Assembly (NCBI GenBank): GCA_031257215.1
Contig: JAIRPC010000054.1
Location: forward strand, 1-7,047
From: Eubacteriales Family XIII. Incertae Sedis bacterium
GTDB lineage: Bacteria > Bacillota > Clostridia > Peptostreptococcales > Anaerovoracaceae
Direction of reading: 5' to 3'
DNA: 7,047 bases
Shown one piece after another: positions 1-4,855 of the stretch. Position 1 is the first letter of the stretch. Every line of letters begins with the position of its first letter. Under the pieces are notes generated by a model. The model ran no database searches and was not told the DNA's origin. It was given only the letters and a program-made list of their open reading frames with translations. The position numbers and the translations under genes were made by a program.

Positions 1-759
1 CACACCCTGCACGGCGGCTCGGACGGCTGGCACCAGAGGATTTGGAACGCGCGCGCCGACGATAGCGGCAATGCTGTCACGTTCAGCCTGCACAGCCCCG
101 ATATGGACCAGGGCTTCCCTGGCGCAGCCGACGTGGAGGTTCGCTATCGGCTCACGGACGACAATGCCGTGCATATATCTTACCGCGCCGTTTCTGACCG
201 CGAGACGGTTTTCAATTTGACGAACCACTCTTATTTCAATCTGTCCGGCGCGGGCGCGGGCGATATCCTCGAACATTGGCTGCGTCTGGGCTCCGCGCAG
301 GTGACGGAGGTGGACGCTGACGCCATACCGACTGGCAAGCTGCTGGATGTAGGCGGCACGGCGCTGGATTTCTCGCAGGGAAAGAAGATAGGGCGCGACA
401 TCGGCTCGGACGAGCAACAGGTGAGGCTCGTCAGCGGGTTTGACCATAACTATGCCATCGGCGGTGCGACTGGCTGCGTGCGCCCGCCAGGGGAGCTTGC
501 GTTTGTCGCGGAGGCGCGCTCGGAGGCTACTGGGATAAGTATGGAGGTCTATTCGGACATGCCTGGGGTGCAGCTATACACGGGCAATTACCTGGACGGA
601 AGCCGCCCTGGAAAGGGTGGGAGGGTATATAAACGCAATGGGGGATTCTGCCTTGAAACACAGTTTTATCCTGACTCGCCGCACCACGCGCATTTCCCGT
701 CCGCGCATTACCGCGCAGGCGAGGTATTCGAGAGCGAAACTGTGTATTCGTTCGCTTGA
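1..759 (+). CDS. galM: Aldose 1-epimerase (galactose mutarotase), 5'-truncated by window edge
   Basis: This enzyme interconverts the alpha and beta anomers of aldohexoses such as galactose and glucose in the cytoplasm, feeding the Leloir pathway. The frame is open from base 1, and 252 residues are present. Visible family motifs, in fragment numbering, are TLHGG at 2-6 (His4 is the substrate-binding histidine), NHSYFNLSG at 75-83 (His76 is the proposed catalytic acid), GFDHNY around 146-151 (Asp148), PGVQLYTGNYLDG, and CLETQFYPDSP (Glu219 is the proposed catalytic base). By comparison with Lactococcus GalM (His96, His170, Asp243, Glu304), about 90 N-terminal residues lie outside the window. 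The C-terminus is complete and ends in the usual ETVYSF-type strand. All visible catalytic residues are intact. The first in-frame ATG, at 103, is internal and not the real start. The gene converges on the tRNA genes and ends 19 bases before a strong terminator. It shows no functional link to the sec genes. Confidence 0.93.
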   Translation, partial: HTLHGGSDGWHQRIWNARADDSGNAVTFSLHSPDMDQGFPGAADVEVRYRLTDDNAVHISYRAVSDRETVFNLTNHSYFNLSGAGAGDILEHWLRLGSAQVTEVDADAIPTGKLLDVGGTALDFSQGKKIGRDIGSDEQQVRLVSGFDHNYAIGGATGCVRPPGELAFVAEARSEATGISMEVYSDMPGVQLYTGNYLDGSRPGKGGRVYKRNGGFCLETQFYPDSPHHAHFPSAHYRAGEVFESETVYSFA

Positions 760-778
760 TGGCTTATTATAACATTCG

Positions 779-813
779 AAAAAAGCCCGAGGATATGTAC
801 CCTCGGGCTTTTT
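779..813. terminator. Bidirectional intrinsic terminator between galM and tRNA-Leu(GAG)
   Basis: A perfect 8-bp GC-rich stem is formed by 785-792 (gcccgagg) and 801-808 (cctcgggc) with an 8-base loop. It is flanked by a run of A on the left (779-784) and a run of T on the right (809-813), so it reads as stem plus U-tract on both strands. It can end the rightward galM transcript, and also the leftward tRNA transcript, whose 3' CCA end lies at 819. Confidence 0.92.
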
Positions 814-818
814 CGATT

Positions 819-903
819 TGGTGCGGTCAAGAAGACTCGAACTTCCACGCCTTGCGGCACACGGCCCTCAACCGTGCGCGTCTGCCAATTCCGCCATGAC
901 CGC
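819..903 (-). tRNA. tRNA-Leu, anticodon GAG
   Basis: Read on the minus strand, this is a complete class II tRNA. The acceptor stem GCGGTCA/TGACCGC pairs over 7 bp (897-903 with 823-829), the discriminator is A (822), and CCA is encoded (819-821). The D-arm carries the leucine-type GCGGAATTGGCAGACGC sequence. The anticodon stem CACGG/CCGTG encloses the loop TTGAGGG, giving anticodon GAG for CUC/CUU codons. The long variable arm has a GCC-GCAA-GGC hairpin, and the T-arm is GGAAG-TTCGAGT-CTTCT. No promoter is evident immediately upstream (above 903), so it may be processed from a transcript starting ahead of tRNA-Leu(CAA). Confidence 0.96.
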
Positions 904-983
904 AGCTTGTCTTTTTTCCGCATCTCGCGCAAATGCCGCTCTCTCTCGTCAGTTACGTACGTCTATGTACGCGCCTTCCTTGC

Positions 984-1020
984 GGACGTAACCCGACAGC
1001 TTGCTGTCGTTGGTACGTCC
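984..1020. repeat. Long imperfect palindrome (hairpin) in tRNA spacer
   Basis: The core CGACAGC (994-1000) and GCTGTCG (1003-1009) are perfect reverse complements separated by TT. The stem continues outward as GGACGT plus ACC (984-989 and 991-993) pairing with GGT plus ACGTCC (1012-1014 and 1015-1020). One A bulges on the left (990) and TT on the right (1010-1011). About 16 pairs can form. No T-run follows on either strand, so it does not look like an intrinsic terminator. Confidence 0.75.
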
Positions 1021-1028
1021 CATTCGAG

Positions 1029-1057
1029 GAGTGCAGCGGCTTTGCCGCGTGGCACTC
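1029..1057. repeat. Second strong hairpin in tRNA spacer
   Basis: The outer arms gagtgc (1029-1034) and gcactc (1052-1057) are perfect reverse complements. The inner arms gcggc (1036-1040) and gccgc (1044-1048) close a TTT loop. The internal loop is one A on the left and GTG on the right. It lies eight bases after the 984-1020 palindrome. No U-tract follows in either direction, so termination is unlikely. Confidence 0.75.
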
Positions 1058-1128
1058 TACCGTCGTTCGTTTGCATTTGCACGACCTGCGAAAAAAAATC
1101 CTGCGCTGTTGTTTCGCTGTTATCCTTG

Positions 1129-1215
1129 TGGTACCGGCGATCGGGGTCGAACCGATACGATGTTGCCACCACCGGATTTTGAATCCGGCGCGTCTGCCAA
1201 TTCCGCCACGCCGGC
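1129..1215 (-). tRNA. tRNA-Leu, anticodon CAA
   Basis: This is a complete class II tRNA on the minus strand. The acceptor stem GCCGGCG/CGCCGGT (1209-1215 with 1133-1139) has a G-U closing pair, the discriminator is A (1132), and CCA is encoded (1129-1131). The D-arm sequence matches that of the neighbouring tRNA-Leu. The anticodon stem CCGGA/TCCGG encloses the loop TTCAAAA, giving anticodon CAA for UUG codons. The variable arm is long with a GCAA loop, and the T-arm is ATCGG-TTCGACC-CCGAT. A good promoter lies just upstream (1223-1257). Confidence 0.96.
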
Positions 1216-1222
1216 TCAGCGG

Positions 1223-1257
1223 ATTATATAATAGCACATGGCGATACCGCTTTGCAA
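1223..1257 (-). promoter_or_regulatory. Candidate promoter for the tRNA-Leu genes
   Basis: On the minus strand, TTGCAA (1257-1252) resembles a -35 box. It is followed after 18 bases by TATTAT (1233-1228), and overlapping this is a consensus TATAAT (1228-1223) at a longer spacing. Transcription would begin only a few bases before the tRNA 5' end at 1215, as is normal for tRNA genes. The exact -10 is ambiguous between the two overlapping hexamers. Confidence 0.55.
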
Positions 1258-1296
1258 GAAAAAAATGCACGAAAGCCAAAATTTTCGCTATCGTTC

Positions 1297-1325
1297 TTTT
1301 ATTGCCGCCGTTTTTGCGATATAAT
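1297..1325 (+). promoter_or_regulatory. Candidate promoter for the yajC-secDF-relA operon
   Basis: A perfect TATAAT lies at 1320-1325, about 60 bases before the yajC start codon. The -35 position at 17-base spacing (1297-1302) is a T-rich but poor match. TTGCCG at 1302-1307 is a better hexamer but sits only 12 bases away, which is too close. The upstream stretch is AT-rich. This is the only convincing rightward -10 between the tRNA genes and yajC, and the leader would be about 55 bases long. Confidence 0.45.
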
Positions 1326-1386
1326 ATTCCAAGTCGCGCAAAGCGTCAGGAGATGTACACTCGTGTTTATATGAAAGGAATTATTA

Positions 1387-1914
1387 ATGAAAAGGTTTCT
1401 CGGACTTGTATCGGTTATTGCAGTGATGGCTTCCCTCAGCGGTTGCATGGGCACGGGGACTTCAAGCGGCGGCAGCGGCAGCAGCAGCGCGGGCGGTGGC
1501 TTCATGCCCATCATCATGCTCGTGCTGATATTCGCGGTCATGTATTTTGTCATGATACGCCCGCAGCGCAAGAAGCAGAAAGAGGTCGAACAGATGAGGT
1601 CGGCCGTCAAGCCTGGCGACAGGATTACTACCATAGGCGGGCTGAAAGGCAAGATCGTGCGCATATCGGACGAAACCATCATGATAGAAGTGGGGCCGGA
1701 CAAGGTTAGGATGGAGTTCATGAAGTGGGCTGTGTCGAAGGTTGACGAGAAAGGCGCGGCGAAGAGCCGTCCTGAAAAGACCGAGGCGAAGGACGACGAG
1801 GATGAGCAGGAAGAAGCGCCCAAGACCGTGAAGCGCCCAAGGCGGCTCGGATTCAAATCCGCGGACGACGAAGGCGAGAGCAACGGCGAAGGTGCAGACG
1901 AGGACACGAAATAA
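1387..1914 (+). CDS. yajC: YajC, SecDF-associated preprotein translocase subunit, with lipoprotein-like N-terminus and charged C-terminal tail
   Basis: YajC is a small single-span membrane protein that associates with SecDF and the SecYEG export channel. The family signature is clear: one membrane helix (about residues 40-57, ending in MIRPQRKKQKE), then a cytoplasmic domain with VKPGDRITTIGGLKGKIVRI (75-94) and KVRMEFMKWAVSKV (106-119). Two features are unusual. Residues 1-20 look like a lipoprotein signal peptide (Lys2-Arg3, hydrophobic stretch, LSGC lipobox with Cys20), followed by a Gly/Ser-rich linker (21-38). A charged, mostly acidic tail follows the YajC domain (about 121-175, net about -6). 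At 175 residues it is much longer than common YajC proteins (about 85-120). The ATG at 1387 follows an AAAGGA ribosome binding site at the right distance (7 bases). It is the first gene of the probable operon, 54 bases before secDF. Confidence 0.9.
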   Translation: MKRFLGLVSVIAVMASLSGCMGTGTSSGGSGSSSAGGGFMPIIMLVLIFAVMYFVMIRPQRKKQKEVEQMRSAVKPGDRITTIGGLKGKIVRISDETIMIEVGPDKVRMEFMKWAVSKVDEKGAAKSRPEKTEAKDDEDEQEEAPKTVKRPRRLGFKSADDEGESNGEGADEDTK

Positions 1915-1968
1915 ATTGACAGTTAATACGATAAAAGAAGGAAACAGGACAGTAACAGGGGTGATTCG

Positions 1969-4827
1969 ATGGCAAAGAAGGTAATAGCGGTTGCGCTGAC
2001 TGCGCTGATTGTGTTGATTTGGGTGGCTACGCTCCACGGCATTGGCCCGATAGGCGGCAAGACGATAGGCCCGATCAGCAAGGACATCAAGCTGGGCCTT
2101 GACATCAAGGGCGGCGTCTACGTGGTCATGGAAGCGAAGACGGACGATATCGCGCAGGATCAGATAAGCGATGTCATGGAGCGGACACGCTCGATCATAG
2201 AGAACCGCGTCAACGCTATGGGGCTTTCCGAGCCTATCGTTACGATAGAGGGCGAAAACCGCATTCGGGTGGAGCTCCCCGGCGCGGAGGACGCGCAGGC
2301 CGCGATAGAAACCGTCGGCAAGACCGCGCAGCTGAGGTTTTTGCTGGCTGACGGTTCGGATGCCCTGTCGGGCGCCGATATCGACACGTCGGGCGTGGAG
2401 AGGTCGAGCAAGTCCTCCAAATATGTCGTGACGCTCCAATTCAAGGCGGAGGGTCAGAAGAAATTCCTCGACGCGACCACTGCCGCGTACAACCAGACTA
2501 TAACGTCCGACCAGGTTATGACGCAGCTCACCGAGGAAGAGGCTGCGGCGGCGGAGCAGGCAAATGCCGAGAACGACGGCGCCCCTGTCGCGCCTGAGGT
2601 CATAGCGACTGACGCGGCGGTAGGCGCTACCACTGGCGCGGCAACGGCTGAGCCGGCGGCCACGGAAGCCGCCGTAACCGGCGCCGCGGCAGAACAGGCG
2701 ACGGGCGCGGCAACGGAGTCCGCTACGTCGGGAGCCGCCGCCACCACTTCATCCGGCGCGGTGGACGAAGAGGAAAACGTGCCCAAATATCTGGACAAGA
2801 GCGGCAACGTGCTCACGAACCCAGAGCATTTCGCGATCAGCGCCAACCAGATCATCATAGTGCTCGACAACGAGATCATTTCCGCGCCGAGCGTCAACGA
2901 GGGGCCGATAGACGCGCCCAGCGCCATCATTGAGGAGTTCACGCGTGACGAGGCGTCGAACCTCGCAATGCTCATCAGGGGCGGTGCGTTGCCCGTGGAG
3001 CTGACTGAGGTTGAAACCTCCCAGATCGGCGCGAGCATAGGCATGGGCGCGCTGAACGACAGCGTCAAGGGCGGCATCATAGGCATCATACTCGTGCTCC
3101 TGCTCATGCTCGTCATGTACAGGCTGTTCGGGCTTGCCGCGAATATCGCGCTCCTGCTCTACGTGCCGCTCGTGCTGTGGTGGCTCACGGTGAGCGGGGC
3201 GGTACTGACCCTGCCAGGCATAGCGGGCATAGTGCTGTCCATAGGAATGGCGGTGGACGCGAACGTCATTGTCATTTCGAGGATAAGGGAGGAGGTCGGC
3301 CACGGCAAGACGATAAGGCTCGCCCGCAGGGACGGCTTCAAGAAGGCTCTCTCCGCGGTTCTCGACTCCCAGATAACGACCATCATAGCGGCTGTTGTCC
3401 TCTACCAGCTCGGCACGGGCCCGGTCAGGGGCTTCGCGTTCACGCTGGCCAGCGGCATCATTATCGGGCTTATCACAGCCCTGCTCGTAGCCAACGTGTA
3501 TACGGACACCTTCCTCGAAGCGCCGTTCCTGAGAAAGCCTGCCCTGCTCGGCGTCAGGGAGGGCGAAGCGGATCAGCACACGGAGCTGCGCCACAAATTC
3601 CAGATCATCAAGTTCAGGAAGATTTTCTACATTGTGACAATAGCGGTGTTGGTGATCGGCATCAGCGTCGGCCTCTATCACGGCAGGGACAACCAGAACA
3701 TCAAATTCGGCAACGAGGGCATAGATTTCTCTGGCGGCACGCGGCTCCAAATCAGCATGGAGAAGCAGGTGCCTGACAGCGACATCAAAAAGGCCCTCGC
3801 GAAGAACGGCATCGACGACGGCGAGGTGGTCAGGTACAGCGACGATAGCGGCGAGGGCGTCATCATCAAGACAACGAAGGCGCTGGACTCGGACGAGCGC
3901 GCCAAATTCCTCGACGGATTCCTGAAAGAGTACAGCCTCGGCGAGGACAGCGTCAAATCCTTCGAGCTGTTCGGCCCGTCCATCGGGCGGATGCTGACGG
4001 ACAAGGCGATCCAGGCGGTGCTGTGGGCCGCGCTGTTCATGCTCATCTACATCAGCGTGAGGTTCAGGTGGCGGTTCGGCGTCGCGTCCATTATCGCGGT
4101 GTTCCACGACGTAGCGATACTGTTCGCCATGTACGGGCTGTTCAATATCACGGTCAACAACCCGTTCATAGCGGCCGTCCTGACCGTCGTCGGTTATTCC
4201 ATCAACGACACGATAGTCATATTCGACCGAATCAGGGAGAATTTCGGGACTCTCAGCGGGCGCATGCCACTGCCTGACCTGATAGACAAGAGCGTCAACC
4301 AGACCCTTGTCAGGAGCTTGATGACAGTAACTTCAACGGTTATCGTCATCGTGCCGCTCATCATATTCGGCGGGGACACGATACGCGAGTTCACAGTGCC
4401 GCTCCTTATCGGCATTTTGGCGGGCGCGTGCTCGTCCATCTTTATCGCCAGCCCCGTCTACTACGAGCTGACACATATTGGCGAGGGCGGCGAGGGCGTC
4501 ATGGGCCACAGGCGCGCGCGCACGAAGTACGAGGAGAGCGTGGCGGCAGCCAAGGCCGCGAAGAAGGCCAAGAAAGACGAGGCCGAAGCGAAACTGCGCG
4601 CCGAGGCGGAAGCCAAGGGGCTGAAAGACGTGCCCGGCGGCGGCAGGAAGAGCATGGCCGAGCGCGAGGAAGAGCTGCGCAGCGGCAAGTCCGGCTCGGA
4701 CGACGATTCCCGCAACGGCGGCGGCAAAAAACCGCCCACAGGCGGCGGTGGCGGAGCGAGAGGCCACAGCAAGAAAAGCAAGCGCAAGCGCAAGTCCTCT
4801 TCACGGAGCGGTGGCGCGGTTGTATAG
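1969..4827 (+). CDS. secDF: Fused SecDF protein-export subunit with Ala/Thr-rich insertion and basic C-terminal tail
   Basis: SecDF is an RND-family membrane protein that uses the proton motive force to pull exported chains out of SecYEG on the far side of the membrane. The SecD half has a first helix (about 4-22), LGLDIKGG (42-49), the P1 domain with IENRVNAMGLSEP (77-89), and five further helices between about 366 and 509. It includes GIAGIVLSIGMAVDAN (417-432), whose Asp430 matches the transmembrane proton-coupling aspartate (Asp340 in Thermus SecDF). The SecF half has a helix at 552-570, GIDFSGG (584-590), FELFGPSIG (665-673), the HD pair with Asp714, VGYSINDTIVIFDRIREN (741-758) and SSIFIASPVYYE (822-833). 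Length is 952, against about 735-740 for Bacillus or Thermus SecDF. The excess is a low-complexity P1 insertion (within about 176-290) and a charged tail (838-952). The ATG at 1969 has an AGGGG ribosome binding site 7 bases upstream; a nearby GTG at 1961 is out of frame. Confidence 0.95.
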   Translation: MAKKVIAVALTALIVLIWVATLHGIGPIGGKTIGPISKDIKLGLDIKGGVYVVMEAKTDDIAQDQISDVMERTRSIIENRVNAMGLSEPIVTIEGENRIRVELPGAEDAQAAIETVGKTAQLRFLLADGSDALSGADIDTSGVERSSKSSKYVVTLQFKAEGQKKFLDATTAAYNQTITSDQVMTQLTEEEAAAAEQANAENDGAPVAPEVIATDAAVGATTGAATAEPAATEAAVTGAAAEQATGAATESATSGAAATTSSGAVDEEENVPKYLDKSGNVLTNPEHFAISANQIIIVLDNEIISAPSVNEGPIDAPSAIIEEFTRDEASNLAMLIRGGALPVELTEVETSQIGASIGMGALNDSVKGGIIGIILVLLLMLVMYRLFGLAANIALLLYVPLVLWWLTVSGAVLTLPGIAGIVLSIGMAVDANVIVISRIREEVGHGKTIRLARRDGFKKALSAVLDSQITTIIAAVVLYQLGTGPVRGFAFTLASGIIIGLITALLVANVYTDTFLEAPFLRKPALLGVREGEADQHTELRHKFQIIKFRKIFYIVTIAVLVIGISVGLYHGRDNQNIKFGNEGIDFSGGTRLQISMEKQVPDSDIKKALAKNGIDDGEVVRYSDDSGEGVIIKTTKALDSDERAKFLDGFLKEYSLGEDSVKSFELFGPSIGRMLTDKAIQAVLWAALFMLIYISVRFRWRFGVASIIAVFHDVAILFAMYGLFNITVNNPFIAAVLTVVGYSINDTIVIFDRIRENFGTLSGRMPLPDLIDKSVNQTLVRSLMTVTSTVIVIVPLIIFGGDTIREFTVPLLIGILAGACSSIFIASPVYYELTHIGEGGEGVMGHRRARTKYEESVAAAKAAKKAKKDEAEAKLRAEAEAKGLKDVPGGGRKSMAEREEELRSGKSGSDDDSRNGGGKKPPTGGGGGARGHSKKSKRKRKSSSRSGGAVV
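2635..2716 (+). repeat. 13-bp in-frame direct repeat inside the secDF Ala-rich insertion
   Basis: The 13-mer ggcgcggcaacgg occurs at 2635-2647 and again at 2704-2716. The copies are exactly 69 bases (23 codons) apart, so both encode Gly-Ala-Ala-Thr in the same frame (residues 223-226 and 246-249). This fits growth of the low-complexity segment by in-frame duplication, though GC-rich Ala codons make short chance repeats easy. Confidence 0.6.
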
Positions 4828-4855
4828 CTATATAATGGCGGCATGTAGATAATAT
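4828..4855 (+). promoter_or_regulatory. Short secDF-relA gap containing a TATAAT hexamer
   Basis: The 28-base gap is AT-rich and contains a perfect -10 hexamer at 4831-4836, but no -35 match at normal spacing (4808-4813 is gcggtg). If active, transcription would start near 4843 and leave a leader of about a dozen bases with no clear ribosome binding site. It may be a chance match, with relA simply read through from the upstream genes. Confidence 0.2.

Larger units (their letters stand above)
904..1128. other. Gene-free spacer between two tRNA-Leu genes, rich in inverted repeats
   Basis: No protein-coding frame here has family character or a convincing ribosome binding site. The stretch instead holds consecutive inverted repeats: a small one at 956-971 (cgtac/gtacg), a long imperfect one at 984-1020, a strong one at 1029-1057 and a weak one at 1062-1085 (gtcgt/acgac). 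An A8 run on the plus strand (1091-1098, T8 on the minus strand) is flanked by two copies of cctgcg at 1085-1090 and 1100-1105. If the two tRNAs are co-transcribed leftward, this sequence would be a structured spacer in the precursor. It could also be a genome-dispersed palindromic element. The sequence alone does not decide between these. Confidence 0.6.

Noticed and set aside
984..1057. The two spacer hairpins as intrinsic terminators
   Set aside because: Neither is followed by a T-run on either strand.
708..1279. Small minus-strand frames over the tRNA region (74, 108 and 69 aa)
   Set aside because: They are conceptual translations of tRNA-Leu genes (for example the NWQTR-type peptide from the D-arm), a well-known false-positive pattern.
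933..1709. 258-aa plus-strand open frame across tRNA-Leu(CAA) and the start of yajC
   Set aside because: It runs through a tRNA gene on the opposite strand, the promoter region and yajC in another frame. Its ATG at 1353 touches an AGGAG with no spacing. The translation has no protein character.
1916..1921. Perfect TTGACA (-35 hexamer) between yajC and secDF
   Set aside because: No -10 match occurs at 15-19 bases downstream (aggaaa at 17-base spacing), so a separate secDF promoter is not supported.
1961..1963. GTG just upstream of the secDF ATG as an alternative start
   Set aside because: It is out of frame with secDF and is part of the AGGGGTGA ribosome binding site.
1462..4107. Long minus-strand open frames (325 aa at 1462-2439 and 452 aa at 2749-4107) opposite yajC and secDF
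   Set aside because: They are antisense to clearly conserved coding sequence, have compositions skewed to Arg/His/Asp/Ala/Val as expected from complementing GC-rich codons, and show no family motif or ribosome binding site.
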